Assembly: GCF_047717795.1 (NCBI RefSeq)
Contig: NZ_CP159808.1
Span: forward strand, 372,001-436,000
From: Marisalimonas sp016777705
GTDB lineage: Bacteria > Pseudomonadota > Alphaproteobacteria > Puniceispirillales > Marisalimonadaceae
Direction: 5' to 3'
Length of the DNA: 64,000 nucleotides
Every line of letters begins with the position of its first letter. Position 1 is the first letter of the stretch. The notes under the pieces were generated by a model. That model was given only the letters and a program-made list of their open reading frames with translations, made no database searches and was not told the origin of the DNA. Positions 1-9,031 of this stretch are shown one piece after another. The position numbers and the translations under genes were made by a program.

Positions 1-414
1 CCTTTGGTGTTTATTAAATATTTTAAGGATAACAACATAACCACTGCTCTACCAGTAGTTGATATTAATAGTAATTCAATGGTTTTTAAAAAATGGTTCA
101 AAAAAGAGAAACTACAAAAAAGTAATATAGGAACCTATGAACCACTTCTAACAAATAAAACTATTTTCCCCCAGATTGTTGTTGTTCCTATGTTAACGTT
201 TGATAGAAAATTAAATAGACTTGGATATGGAGCAGGTTATTATGATAAATTAATATCAACCTTAAAAAGATATTTTGATAAAAAACAGAAAAATTTTATT
301 ACAATTGGCCTTGCTTATAGTGAACAAGAAACTAAAAGTATACCATATGAAAGTCATGACCAGAAGTTAGATTTCATAGTAACGGAAAAAGAAATACTAT
401 CAAAAGTAAATTAA
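1..414 (+). CDS. fau: 5-formyltetrahydrofolate cyclo-ligase, 5'-truncated by window edge
   Basis: C-terminal part of 5-formyl-THF cyclo-ligase (MTHF synthetase), which uses ATP to convert 5-formyl-THF to 5,10-methenyl-THF in folate salvage. The reading frame is open to base 1, and about 55-60 N-terminal residues of a usual ~190-200 aa protein are missing. The family signature GYGAGYYD lies at bases ~223-246 and is followed by the typical C-terminal stretch with GLAYSEQ and HDQKLDFIVTE. It lies 27 bp upstream of ymdB in the same orientation, a common alphaproteobacterial order (zapA, 6S RNA, cyclo-ligase, ymdB). Family assignment is firm; the true start is outside the window. Confidence 0.9.
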   Translation, partial: PLVFIKYFKDNNITTALPVVDINSNSMVFKKWFKKEKLQKSNIGTYEPLLTNKTIFPQIVVVPMLTFDRKLNRLGYGAGYYDKLISTLKRYFDKKQKNFITIGLAYSEQETKSIPYESHDQKLDFIVTEKEILSKVN

Positions 415-441
415 AATTAACTTAAAAAAAAGAAGATGTTC

Positions 442-1251
442 ATGAAAGTTCTGTTTATTGGTGATATTGTTGGAAGAAGAGCAAGAAACTACGCTCAAGA
501 GAAAATTATAGAACTTAAAACAAAGTTAAAATTAGATGCAATAATAGTCAATGTTGAGAATTCAGCGGGAGGATTTGGCGTCACACCTTCAATTTGCGAT
601 GATTTTTTTCGTGTAGGAGCTGATGTGTTAACTACTGGAAACCATATTTGGGATAAAAGAGAAATAATATCATATATAACAAAAAATGATAGATTACTTC
701 GCCCATTAAATATGATTGAAGGTACTCCAGGTTTAGGAATGACAATAGTAGATTTGGATGCAGGAAAAATTGGAGTTGCAAATATAATGACTAATTTGTT
801 TATGCAAAAAACTGATAATGTCTTTGATAAGATCCCTGATATCTTAGAAAATTTAAAGTTAAAAAAGAATGTAGATTTTTCTTTAATTGATATTCATGGT
901 GAGGCATCTTCTGAAAAGATGGCTCTAGGAAACGCTCTTGACGGGAAGGTCACTGCAGTTGTTGGGACGCACACACATGTGCCAACCGCAGATTATCAGA
1001 TCTTAGAAAATGGTACTGCTTATATTACTGATGTAGGTATGAGTGGTGATTATAACTCCATAATAGGGATGAATAAAAAAGATGCATTAAATAGATTTTT
1101 ATTTCCTCAAAATAAAAAATCAAGACTTGAAGTTTCTAATGGTGAGCCTACTTTATGCGGTGTTATTATAGAGAGTGAAATTGGTGGTTTAAGTAAATCA
1201 ATCAAACCTCTAAGAATAGGAGGAAAATTAGAGCAAACTAATTTAGAATAA
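442..1251 (+). CDS. ymdB: YmdB/TIGR00282 family metallophosphoesterase
   Basis: Calcineurin-like metallophosphoesterase; characterised relatives hydrolyse 2',3'- or 3',5'-cyclic nucleotides. The N-terminus MKVLFIGDIVGRR carries the first metal ligand (Asp). Further metal-binding segments are NVENSAGG (~residue 40), GNHIWD, DIHGEA and GTHTHVPTAD. I prefer the ATG at 442 over the in-frame ATG at 436, because MKVLFIGD is the usual family start and an AGAAG purine stretch then sits at a sensible distance. Length 269 aa is normal. Physiological role in this organism is unknown. Confidence 0.9.
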   Translation: MKVLFIGDIVGRRARNYAQEKIIELKTKLKLDAIIVNVENSAGGFGVTPSICDDFFRVGADVLTTGNHIWDKREIISYITKNDRLLRPLNMIEGTPGLGMTIVDLDAGKIGVANIMTNLFMQKTDNVFDKIPDILENLKLKKNVDFSLIDIHGEASSEKMALGNALDGKVTAVVGTHTHVPTADYQILENGTAYITDVGMSGDYNSIIGMNKKDALNRFLFPQNKKSRLEVSNGEPTLCGVIIESEIGGLSKSIKPLRIGGKLEQTNLE

Positions 1252-1281
1252 ATTTGTAAAAATATAATAGGAGAAATTTAT

Positions 1282-2028
1282 ATGGCTGGTCACTCAAAAT
1301 TTAAAAATATAATGCATCGTAAGGGAGCACAAGACGCCAGGAGAGCCAAAAAATTTGCCCGTTTGACTAAAGAATTACAAGTTGCTGTAAGAGGTGGTAC
1401 AGATCCATCAAGCAATCCTAGATTAAGGTCAGCTTTATCAGCTTGTAGAGCAGTAAATATGCCTAAGGATAATATTGAAAAAGTCATAAAAAAAGCTGAA
1501 TCTGGAGAAAATCTAAATTTAGAAGAAATAAGATATGAGGGATATGCTCCTGGAGGGATTGCATTAATTGTAGACGCTGTCACTGATAATCGTAACAGAA
1601 CTGCATCTGAAGTCAGATCTTCTTTTACAAAATATGGTGGTAATTTAGGTGAAACTGGTTCTGTATCTTTCATGTTTAATAATGTGGGTCATATTTTATA
1701 TCAAAAAGATATTAAAAATGATGATGAAATCTTAGAAATAGCAATTGAAGTTGGTGCTGATGACGTTATTTCTGATGAAATAAGCCATGAAATAATTACC
1801 TCTTTAAATGAATTTAATAATGTTAGAGATAAATTAGAAAACCTACTTGGCTCTCCTGAACAAGCTGAAATAATTTGGCAACCTGAGAATTATATTAAGG
1901 TTGATGACGAAAAAAGAGCTGCCTCAATATTAAAGCTTTTAGATACACTTGATAATTGTGAAGATGTTCAAGGTGTTTATGGTAATTTTGATATTAGCGA
2001 AGAAATCATAAATAAAGTTAATATTTAA
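1282..2028 (+). CDS. yebC: YebC/PmpR family protein (TACO1-like)
   Basis: YebC family protein of 248 aa, full length. Members are DNA-binding regulators in some bacteria and ribosome-associated translation factors helping at proline stretches in others. The diagnostic N-terminus MAGHSKFKNIMHRKGAQDA and the EIRYEGYAPGG motif (~residues 82-92) are present. A strong AGGAG ribosome-binding site lies 10 bp before the ATG. Position directly before ruvCAB is a widespread bacterial arrangement. Exact role here cannot be read from sequence. Confidence 0.95.
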   Translation: MAGHSKFKNIMHRKGAQDARRAKKFARLTKELQVAVRGGTDPSSNPRLRSALSACRAVNMPKDNIEKVIKKAESGENLNLEEIRYEGYAPGGIALIVDAVTDNRNRTASEVRSSFTKYGGNLGETGSVSFMFNNVGHILYQKDIKNDDEILEIAIEVGADDVISDEISHEIITSLNEFNNVRDKLENLLGSPEQAEIIWQPENYIKVDDEKRAASILKLLDTLDNCEDVQGVYGNFDISEEIINKVNI

Positions 2029-2041
2029 GGAAGTTTTTAGT

Positions 2042-2593
2042 TTGCGTATTATTGGTATAGACCCTGGATTAAGGCATACTGGATGGGGAATTGTTGAATT
2101 CAAAAATAACAAATTAATTTATATAGGTGACGGCACTATATCACCCTCAACATCTATTTCAGATGGTAAAAGATTGTTTTTTATTAAAAGTGAATTATCA
2201 GAAATAATTTCAAAATATATTCCAAATAAATCAGCAATAGAGCAGATTTTTGTAGGATTTGGAGCTGGGTCTAGTTTGAAGTTGGGAATGGCAAGGGGTG
2301 TATCTATGTCAGTTTTAGCAGAATCAGGTTTGGACATAACAGAAATTCCTCCAAAATTAGTAAAAAAAACAATTACGGGTTATGGCTCAGCTTCAAAACA
2401 ACAAATAACATCAATGATTGAAAAATTATTGTCTGTTTTACCTAAGAATGAAGATAGTGCAGATGCATTGGCAATTGCAATTTCAGCGCATCATATTGGT
2501 GATGATTATTCGGCTTCAAATTTACAACAAGCAAATAATAGTTTAGATATAGCTATTGCAAAGGCTTTATTAAAAGAAAAAAAGAAATCATAA
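2042..2593 (+). CDS. ruvC: Holliday junction endonuclease RuvC
   Basis: Nuclease that cuts Holliday junctions symmetrically, in complex with RuvAB. RNase-H-like fold of 183 aa (usual length). The acidic residues are visible: D7 in IGIDPGLRHTGWG, E67 in AIEQIF, and D138/D141 in NEDSADALA. The start is a TTG codon, supported by an AAGGAAG ribosome-binding site about 8 bp upstream and by the canonical IGIDPG beginning right after it. First gene of a tight ruvC-ruvA-ruvB unit. Confidence 0.96.
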   Translation: MRIIGIDPGLRHTGWGIVEFKNNKLIYIGDGTISPSTSISDGKRLFFIKSELSEIISKYIPNKSAIEQIFVGFGAGSSLKLGMARGVSMSVLAESGLDITEIPPKLVKKTITGYGSASKQQITSMIEKLLSVLPKNEDSADALAIAISAHHIGDDYSASNLQQANNSLDIAIAKALLKEKKKS

Positions 2594-2615
2594 TTAAAGG
2601 ATCATAAAATTTCAA

Positions 2616-3287
2616 ATGATAGCATCTTTGAAAGGCACATTAATATCAATAGGTAAATCTGACATTATTTTAGAGGTTAATGATGTAGGATATTTTTTAA
2701 ATGTTTCATCAAAATTAATTTCATCGTTAGGTGACTTAGGTTCAAACTTATCTTTGTACACTGATTTACAGATCAAGGATGATAAAATTATAATGTATGG
2801 CTTTGCAACATTTAAAGATCAAAATCTTTTTAAATTACTTCAATCTGTTCAAGGTGTAGGCCCAAAAGCTGCTCTTTCTATTCTATCAACTCTAAATGTT
2901 GATGAAATTATTTTAGCAATTTCTTCTGGTGATAAAGCAATGATTGCTAGGGCTGACGGAGTTGGCCCTAAGGTTGCTGGAAGAATAACTGCTGAATTGT
3001 TAGATAAAATCTCAACTTTTAGTATTAATAAATCTCATGAAATTATTAATAACCAAAAATCAGATAAATTAATGAATCAGTTGGATCTAGAAAATAATTT
3101 CAATCAGGATGACTATGAAAATGTAGTGGAAGATATCATTTCAGCACTAGTAAATCTAGGGTTTGGCAGGAGCGAAGTTTTCACAGTTGTGATGAAAATT
3201 AAAAAAGAGTTTAGTATTAATAAAAAAAACCAAGAATTTACAGTTAATAATATTGTACCTTTAGCTCTCAAAGAATTATCAAGGTGA
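2616..3287 (+). CDS. ruvA: Holliday junction helicase subunit RuvA
   Basis: DNA-binding subunit that forms tetramers on Holliday junctions and loads the RuvB motor. An N-terminal OB-fold (residues 1-65) is followed by two helix-hairpin-helix motifs (LQSVQGVGPKAALSIL and ARADGVGPKVAGRIT, ~residues 72-125), then a variable linker and the C-terminal RuvB-contacting domain. 223 aa, slightly longer than typical because of an Asn-rich linker (~residues 138-165). 22 bp after ruvC, 5 bp before ruvB. Confidence 0.96.
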   Translation: MIASLKGTLISIGKSDIILEVNDVGYFLNVSSKLISSLGDLGSNLSLYTDLQIKDDKIIMYGFATFKDQNLFKLLQSVQGVGPKAALSILSTLNVDEIILAISSGDKAMIARADGVGPKVAGRITAELLDKISTFSINKSHEIINNQKSDKLMNQLDLENNFNQDDYENVVEDIISALVNLGFGRSEVFTVVMKIKKEFSINKKNQEFTVNNIVPLALKELSR

Positions 3288-3292
3288 ACTAA

Positions 3293-4354
3293 ATGAAGGA
3301 TGAAGGCAAAATTGAAAATAGGCTAATTGATTCTGATATAATTCAGAAAGATGAGAGTTCTGATTTAAGCTTAAGGCCCCAAAAACTCTCCGAATTTATA
3401 GGTCAGCCACAAGTTCAAAAAAATTTATCTACTTTTATTTCTGCTGCTGGTCATAGAGAAGAGGCAATGGACCATAGTTTGTTATTTGGTCCTCCGGGCC
3501 TTGGAAAAACAACTTTAGCACAAATAATATCTCATGAATTAGGTGTTGGCTTTAGATCAACTTCAGGACCAATTATAAATAAAGCTGGTGATTTAGCAGC
3601 TTTGTTAACAAACCTTCAGCCAAAAGATGTATTATTTATTGATGAAATTCATCGTCTTTCGCCTAATATAGAAGAGATATTGTATCCGGCTATGGAAGAC
3701 TTTCAGTTGGATTTAATAATTGGTGAAGGTCCATCAGCAAGAACTATTAAAATTGATTTGCCTCCATTTACTTTGGTAGGAGCAACGACCCGGTCTGGAT
3801 TATTAACTACACCATTAAGGGATAGATTTGGCATTCAAATTAGAATGGAGTTTTACAATTCAACAGATTTAGTAAAGATTTTACTCAAGTTAGCCACAAA
3901 ATTAAAAGTTAATCTAAATAATGATGGAGCTTATGAAATTGCAAAAAGATCGAGAGGAACGCCAAGAGTTGCAGGTAGATTGTTAAGGCGTGTAAGAGAT
4001 ATTTTATATGTTTCGAAAGACGACATTATTGATTATAAGTTTGCAGATAAAGCCCTTGCTCAGTTGGACGTGGATAAATCTGGATTAGACGCCATTGATA
4101 GAAAGTATTTGAATGTTATAATAGAAAAATATCAAGGTGGTCCTGTAGGTTTAGACACGCTATCAGCTGTTTTATCTGAACAAAAAGATATGATTGAAGA
4201 AGTAATTGAGCCTTATTTATTGCAACGTGGTTTGATACAGAGATCATCAAGGGGTAGATTTATATCTGCTTCGGGGTGGAGGCACCTGGGCTTTGAACCA
4301 CCTTCAAAAGCAGAAGAACAAGCTGACATGATGAACACACCAAATAAAATATAA
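3293..4354 (+). CDS. ruvB: Holliday junction branch migration ATPase RuvB
   Basis: Hexameric AAA+ motor that drives branch migration with RuvA. Walker A GPPGLGKTT is at ~residues 66-74, Walker B FIDEIH near 115-120, sensor 1 GATTRSG near 163, and the arginine-finger region TTPLRDRFG follows. The C-terminal winged-helix ends in QRTSRGR-like QRSSRGRF. 353 aa, complete. It closes the ruv unit and is followed 16 bp later by ybgC, so transcription may run into the tol genes. Confidence 0.97.
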   Translation: MKDEGKIENRLIDSDIIQKDESSDLSLRPQKLSEFIGQPQVQKNLSTFISAAGHREEAMDHSLLFGPPGLGKTTLAQIISHELGVGFRSTSGPIINKAGDLAALLTNLQPKDVLFIDEIHRLSPNIEEILYPAMEDFQLDLIIGEGPSARTIKIDLPPFTLVGATTRSGLLTTPLRDRFGIQIRMEFYNSTDLVKILLKLATKLKVNLNNDGAYEIAKRSRGTPRVAGRLLRRVRDILYVSKDDIIDYKFADKALAQLDVDKSGLDAIDRKYLNVIIEKYQGGPVGLDTLSAVLSEQKDMIEEVIEPYLLQRGLIQRSSRGRFISASGWRHLGFEPPSKAEEQADMMNTPNKI

Positions 4355-4370
4355 TTATTTTTAAAACTTA

Positions 4371-4832
4371 ATGAATAATAATTTTGAAAATTTAGATGGA
4401 TCTATTACAGGCAATAAACACTTTTATAGACTAAGAGTGTTTTATGAAGATACTGACTCTGGTCAAATTGTCTATCATACTAACTATTTAAAATATTTTG
4501 AAAGAGCCCGTTCTTCTTTATTAAATTTGTTAAAAATTGATCAATTTAATTTAAAAAAAGAATTTGATATAATCTTAGTAGTTAAAAAAGTAGATGTTAA
4601 TTGGTATAAGTCTGCAAAGTTGAATGATAAGCTTGTAATTGAAACTTGCCTTAAATATGCCAAAAACTCCAGTATAACTCTTAATCAAATTGCATTTAAA
4701 TATGACAGCAATAATCACGAACATGAGTTGTTGGTTTCAGGCGTTATACAAATAGTTGCTATTAACAGTCAAAATAAAGTAAGAAGAATGAATACGATAT
4801 TAAATCATAAATTTTTTCAAAATAAATCATAA
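4371..4832 (+). CDS. ybgC: YbgC-type acyl-CoA thioesterase of the Tol-Pal locus
   Basis: HotDog-fold thioesterase of 153 aa; relatives hydrolyse short acyl-CoAs and associate with phospholipid metabolism at the envelope. The catalytic segment YEDTDSGQIVYHTNYL (~residues 24-39) with the active Asp is intact, followed by YFERAR. Position immediately before tolQ is the classical one in Proteobacteria. Substrate in this organism is unknown. Confidence 0.93.
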   Translation: MNNNFENLDGSITGNKHFYRLRVFYEDTDSGQIVYHTNYLKYFERARSSLLNLLKIDQFNLKKEFDIILVVKKVDVNWYKSAKLNDKLVIETCLKYAKNSSITLNQIAFKYDSNNHEHELLVSGVIQIVAINSQNKVRRMNTILNHKFFQNKS

Positions 4833-4854
4833 AGATAAATAAAAGGTTTGAATT

Positions 4855-5616
4855 ATGGCTAATGAACTGCAGGCCCCACAAGTTGATATAGAAAAAATTT
4901 CAGAAGGTCATGATCTATCATTGTTGGGATTGATTGCAGACGCTGATATTTTTGTCCAATTAATAATGTTTTTGCTAGTAATAGCTTCAATTTGGTGTTG
5001 GACCATAATTATTAATAAATCGAAGATAATTAGAAAAGAAAAAAAAATATCTGCAAACTTTGAAGTTAACTTTATAAATGAAGATGTAGATGATGATGAA
5101 TTATTTGATTTTTATAAAAGTGAGATAAAAGATCATAATCAGTTAAATGCTCAAGTAAAAATCTTTATGCTAGGTATGATTGAATTTAATAAAATTCATT
5201 CCAACAATTTGCTTGCAAGAGATAAATACAAAATAAAAGAACTTTTTCAAAGAATCGAAACAGTATTACAAATAGAAATTGCTAAAGAAGTTGAAAAATT
5301 AGAAAATGGAATGAGTTTTTTAGCTTCAATAGGTTCTGTTGGTCCATTTATTGGTTTGTTAGGTACAGTTTGGGGGATAGTAAATGCTTTTCAGTCAATT
5401 GCCATCAGTAATAACACTAGTCTTGCAGTTGTAGCGCCTGGTATAGCAGAAGCATTATTTGCTACAGCTCTAGGATTATTAGCTGCAATTCCTGCGGTTG
5501 CCGCTTATAATAAATTTTCAAATGACTTAGATAAAATTACTAGTAATTTAGAATATTTTTCAATTGAGTTTTTATCAAAAAAACTTAATGAGATGGAAAA
5601 AAAACATAATGTCTAA
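4855..5616 (+). CDS. tolQ: Tol-Pal proton-channel protein TolQ
   Basis: Inner-membrane stator subunit of the Tol-Pal system, homologous to ExbB/MotA; with TolR it harvests proton-motive force to energise TolA. 253 aa with one N-terminal membrane helix (~residues 35-55) and two C-terminal helices around ~153-175 and ~195-215. The family-typical segment FLASIGSVGPFIGLLGTVWG lies in the second helix. The 3' end overlaps the chosen tolR start by 8 bp, implying translational coupling. Confidence 0.95.
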   Translation: MANELQAPQVDIEKISEGHDLSLLGLIADADIFVQLIMFLLVIASIWCWTIIINKSKIIRKEKKISANFEVNFINEDVDDDELFDFYKSEIKDHNQLNAQVKIFMLGMIEFNKIHSNNLLARDKYKIKELFQRIETVLQIEIAKEVEKLENGMSFLASIGSVGPFIGLLGTVWGIVNAFQSIAISNNTSLAVVAPGIAEALFATALGLLAAIPAVAAYNKFSNDLDKITSNLEYFSIEFLSKKLNEMEKKHNV

Positions 5617-6034
5617 TCGAATGCTTTTAAAAGGTTTACGAAAAAAAAATAAATCAATTAATCAGATTAACGTTACGCCATTTGTTGATGTGATGCTTGT
5701 ATTGTTAATTGTGTTTATGATTACTGCGCCTCTTCTAACAGTAGGAGTTTCAGTTGATCTTCCAAAAACTAAAGCAGCTCAGCTAAATCAAAAGGGTGAC
5801 CCAATTGTAGTTAGTATAAAAAAAACTGGGGATTTATATTTGCAGGAAAGAGTGATTGACACAGTTCAGTTATTGCCTCGTCTTAAGGCTATCTCTGCTG
5901 GAAATAAAAATCTTAGAATATATGTAAGAGGTGATAAAGATGTCCCATATGGTATAGTTTTAGAAACTATTGCAAAAATTAAAAGCTCTGGTTTTAAGAA
6001 GGTAGCACTAGTCGCGAAGTTAAAAGAAAGTTGA
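5609..6034 (+). CDS. tolR: Tol-Pal proton-channel protein TolR
   Basis: ExbD/TolR family partner of TolQ, 141 aa from the chosen start. A single N-terminal membrane helix follows the conserved INQINVTPFVDVMLVLLIVF, in which the Asp of FVDVML is the proton-carrying residue; the periplasmic domain ends with VALVAK. I chose the ATG at 5609 over the frame's earlier ATG at 5564, which would overlap tolQ by more than 50 bp and add residues not seen in the family. Five bp separate it from tolA. Confidence 0.93.
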   Translation: MSNRMLLKGLRKKNKSINQINVTPFVDVMLVLLIVFMITAPLLTVGVSVDLPKTKAAQLNQKGDPIVVSIKKTGDLYLQERVIDTVQLLPRLKAISAGNKNLRIYVRGDKDVPYGIVLETIAKIKSSGFKKVALVAKLKES

Positions 6035-6038
6035 GGCA

Positions 6039-6923
6039 ATGGTTAAGTCAACTTTTATTTCAATAGGGCTTCATGTTTTTTTTATATTAGTTGCCTATTA
6101 CGGCTTGCCCTCATTTAAAGTTAAAGAACCTTTCGAACAACCTATTGATATTGTAGAAGATACTCTTGTGGGCGCTAAAACTGTTCTTAAACTCGGAAAT
6201 CCTAATAAAGAAGTTAAAAAAATAAAAAAAGATATAGTCCAAGAGGATAAAGTTAAAAAAACACCTCCTTCACCTCCTCCATTACCTAGTAAAAAAATAA
6301 TTGATAAAAAAAACATAGAATTGAAAAAGAAAAAAAAACTTAAAGAAATAGCTGAACTAATTAAGAAAAAGCCAAAGTCTAAAATTGAGAAAAATAAAAA
6401 AGTTTCTGTACCAAAAGTAAAAACCAAGCCCAGAGAAATAAAGAAAAAACAAAACAAAATTTTAGCTAAGGGAATATTAAAAACACTTACAAAACCTCAG
6501 CCAATTATAAATAAAGATAAGATTAATAAATCACAAAATAATAATAAAAATGTTTTGAATAAATTAAAACAAATAGTAGGAAACACATCTAAACGATCTT
6601 TGGAAACAGAGGCTAAACTTACTCAAACGGAGATAGATAAACTTCGGAATTATATCAGTAAATGCTGGGATACCTCAATTGGTGCAAGTGAAGTGAAAAT
6701 TATCATTCCTTTGAAAATAAGTGCCAATATGGATGGGTCAGTTAATAGTGTAGAAATTGATGATCAATCTCGTTACGTTAAGGATACTTTTTATAGAGCA
6801 ACAGCAGATTCTGCAAGAAGGGCAGTACTTGACTGTTCGCCTTTACCTTTGCCTAAAAATAAAGCTTCTCAATTTAAAAGCTTCTTTTTTGACTTTGATA
6901 CCTCATTTATATATAGGTATTAG
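6039..6923 (+). CDS. tolA: TolA-like periplasm-spanning protein
   Basis: Links the TolQR motor to TolB/Pal at the outer membrane. A membrane helix at ~residues 3-22 is followed by a very Lys-rich middle region (~60-185, with a Pro patch near 75-84) and a TonB-like C-terminal domain (~200-294) with the conserved KCWD and DGSV segments and a pair of Cys (KCWD, LDCSP). The lysine-rich stretch is written mostly with AAA codons and contains long A-runs. Assignment rests on architecture, the C-terminal domain and position between tolR and tolB. Confidence 0.9.
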   Translation: MVKSTFISIGLHVFFILVAYYGLPSFKVKEPFEQPIDIVEDTLVGAKTVLKLGNPNKEVKKIKKDIVQEDKVKKTPPSPPPLPSKKIIDKKNIELKKKKKLKEIAELIKKKPKSKIEKNKKVSVPKVKTKPREIKKKQNKILAKGILKTLTKPQPIINKDKINKSQNNNKNVLNKLKQIVGNTSKRSLETEAKLTQTEIDKLRNYISKCWDTSIGASEVKIIIPLKISANMDGSVNSVEIDDQSRYVKDTFYRATADSARRAVLDCSPLPLPKNKASQFKSFFFDFDTSFIYRY

Positions 6924-6991
6924 GTATTTTTTGATGGCTTGCCATAATCATGCCTTATAAAAGTAATTAATAATATAATATTATATTTTAG

Positions 6992-8344
6992 ATGGGATTT
7001 ATTTTGAATAAAAACTTAAAATTAATAGTTCTTAAAATTTTAATTTTAATTTCTCCTTTGTTAATCAATCAGGTTGTGGCCCAGGATTTAAGAATAAAAA
7101 TTAGCTCAGGACAGGTGGAGCCGCTACCAATTGCTATTGCAGATTTTACTGGACAAGGGGGCAAAGCAAATGAAATAGGACGAAAAATTTCTGAGGTTAT
7201 TTCGAATAACTTAGTTGGATCTGGACAATTTAAAGCACTTGAAAGCGCTGCTTTTATAGCTCCTCCTACGAGCCCATCAGTAAGACCTAATTTTACAGAC
7301 TGGTCTCCATTAGGTGTAAAGGCTTTAATTACTGGCTCAGTAAAAAATATAAATAACCAACAGGTAGAGGTAGAATTTAGGCTTTGGGATGTTGTTGCTC
7401 AAACTGATCTCATAGGTTTAAGATTGATTGTTGACTCAAATGCGTGGAGGAGAGTGGCTCATATAATCTCAGATGAAATCTTTCAAAGATTATCAGGAGA
7501 TAGTGGTTATTTTGATACAAGAATAGTTTACGTTGCTGAATCTGGTCCGCAAAATAAACGTTTAAAAAGACTTGCCATAATGGACCAAGATGGTGAAAAT
7601 CATCAATATTTAACAGATGGTAGCTTCTTGGTGTTAACACCGAGGTTTTCTCCTACAACTCAAGAGATTACCTATCTAGCTTATTTTAAAAATGAACCTA
7701 GAGTTTATATTTTTAATCTAGAAACAGGTCAGCAAGAATTGTTGGGATCCTTCCCTGGAATGACATTCGCTCCAAGATTTTCTCCATCAGGTGACAAAAT
7801 TATAATGAGTTTAGCTACAAAAGGTATAACAGATATTTATACTATGAATTTAAATAATCAAAAAGTTACAAGATTGACAAATAATAGTTCAATTGATACG
7901 TCACCTAGTTTCTCACCTGATGGGAAACGCGTTATTTTTAACTCAGACCGAGGTGGTTCGCAGCAAATTTATATTATGGATTCTAAAGGTAATGATGTTA
8001 AGAGAATATCTTTTGGAAAAGGTAGATACGCAACGCCGGTTTGGGCTCCAAAAGGAGATTTAATAGCATTTACTAAAATGTTAAAAAACAAATTTTACAT
8101 AGGTGTTATGTCACAAGATGGTTCTAATGAAAGATTGTTAGCAGAAGGTTATTTAGTAGAGGGACCAACCTGGGCTCCAAATGGAAGAGTGTTGATGTAT
8201 TTTAAACAAGATGCCCCTATTGATGATGGAAAGAGTGCTAGTGTTAACTTATATAAAATTGACATTACTGGTTTTAGAGAAACAAGAATTATTACGCCTA
8301 GTGACGGCTCGGATCCAGCTTGGTCACCTTTATTGCCGAATTAA
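6992..8344 (+). CDS. tolB: Tol-Pal periplasmic beta-propeller protein TolB
   Basis: Periplasmic TolB, which binds Pal and TolA. A signal peptide (hydrophobic ~residues 9-27, likely cut after VVA before QDLRIKI) precedes an N-terminal alpha/beta domain and a six-bladed propeller recognised by repeated FSPxGxKI, FSPDGKRVIF and WAPKGDLIAF motifs (~residues 215-445). 450 aa, normal. The annotated ATG lacks a clear Shine-Dalgarno and sits 4 bp after an AT-only palindrome (6972-6987); an internal TTG at 7004 preceded by GATGGGA is an alternative start. Confidence 0.96.
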   Translation: MGFILNKNLKLIVLKILILISPLLINQVVAQDLRIKISSGQVEPLPIAIADFTGQGGKANEIGRKISEVISNNLVGSGQFKALESAAFIAPPTSPSVRPNFTDWSPLGVKALITGSVKNINNQQVEVEFRLWDVVAQTDLIGLRLIVDSNAWRRVAHIISDEIFQRLSGDSGYFDTRIVYVAESGPQNKRLKRLAIMDQDGENHQYLTDGSFLVLTPRFSPTTQEITYLAYFKNEPRVYIFNLETGQQELLGSFPGMTFAPRFSPSGDKIIMSLATKGITDIYTMNLNNQKVTRLTNNSSIDTSPSFSPDGKRVIFNSDRGGSQQIYIMDSKGNDVKRISFGKGRYATPVWAPKGDLIAFTKMLKNKFYIGVMSQDGSNERLLAEGYLVEGPTWAPNGRVLMYFKQDAPIDDGKSASVNLYKIDITGFRETRIITPSDGSDPAWSPLLPN

Positions 8345-8383
8345 AAGTTAGAATTTTCTAAAAAAGTTGAATGTTATAATAAA

Positions 8384-8412
8384 TTGAGTTAATGTCAAAA
8401 AAAATTTATATT
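8384..8412 (+). promoter_or_regulatory. Candidate sigma70-type promoter before pal
   Basis: TTGAGT at 8384-8389 and TATATT at 8407-8412 are separated by exactly 17 bp, inside the 109-bp gap between tolB and pal. This would give pal (and cpoB, tilS) a promoter separate from the upstream tol genes. Motif match only. Confidence 0.4.
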
Positions 8413-8453
8413 ATTCAAATATTGATCAACTGTTTAGTTTTAAGGAGAGTATA

Positions 8454-8954
8454 ATGAAAATGAAAATTATTGCTATTATAGGGGCTGTATCTTTGCTTTC
8501 AGCTTGCGAAACAGCATCTCAAAAGGTGGTTACAGGTTCCAATTCTGGATCTGCCTCTAGCTCAGTTGATAAAAAGAATAGTTTGTTTTCTCAAGCTAAA
8601 CAAACAGCTGCTGATAAATTAATTGCTGTAGGTGATAGAGTTTTATTTGATTATGACTCTTCTAAGTTAGACTCAAGTGCAAAAATACTTCTTGACGCAC
8701 AATCTAGGTTTTTAAGAGCTAACTCTGACTTAAACTTTATAGTAGAAGGTCACTGTGACGAACGAGGTACCCGTGAGTATAACTTAGCCTTGGGTGAACA
8801 AAGAGCAACGGCAGTTAGGGATTATTTAGTTATTCAAGGAATTGACCCTGATAGAATTAAGGTTATTTCCTATGGAAAAGAAAAGCCAGCTGTTGTCGGT
8901 TCAAATGGTATGGCTTGGTCTAAAAACAGACGTGCTGTTACCATTATAAATTAA
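8454..8954 (+). CDS. pal: Peptidoglycan-associated lipoprotein Pal
   Basis: Outer-membrane lipoprotein that ties the membrane to peptidoglycan. Signal peptide with lipobox LLSAC (Cys at ~residue 18), a Ser-rich linker, then an OmpA-like domain with VLFDYDSSKLD and the peptidoglycan-binding stretch EGHCDERGTREYNLALGEQRA, whose Asp and Arg bind diaminopimelate. 166 aa. A GGAGAG ribosome-binding site precedes the ATG. Confidence 0.97.
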   Translation: MKMKIIAIIGAVSLLSACETASQKVVTGSNSGSASSSVDKKNSLFSQAKQTAADKLIAVGDRVLFDYDSSKLDSSAKILLDAQSRFLRANSDLNFIVEGHCDERGTREYNLALGEQRATAVRDYLVIQGIDPDRIKVISYGKEKPAVVGSNGMAWSKNRRAVTIIN

Positions 8955-8978
8955 TATTAATAAATCTCTATTAATATT
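8953..8978 (+). terminator. Inverted repeat after pal, possible weak terminator or 3' stabiliser
   Basis: A perfect 10-bp inverted repeat (AATATTAATA / TATTAATATT) with a 6-base loop starts at the pal stop codon and is followed by a pyrimidine-rich TCTTTCC. The stem has only A-T pairs, so intrinsic termination would be weak; chance is also possible in such AT-rich DNA. Confidence 0.3.
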
Positions 8979-9031
8979 TCTTTCCATATTTTTATGTGAT
9001 GATCATTTTTTAATTTCATGGATTGGTAGTA

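Noticed and set aside
6098..6457. 119-aa minus-strand frame opposite tolA, very hydrophobic
   Set aside because: It is the reverse complement of poly-lysine coding DNA, which automatically gives Phe/Leu/Ser runs.
6972..6987. Perfect 16-bp palindrome 4 bp before the tolB ATG
   Set aside because: It is made only of A and T in a very AT-rich gap, where such palindromes arise readily; noted but not claimed as an operator.
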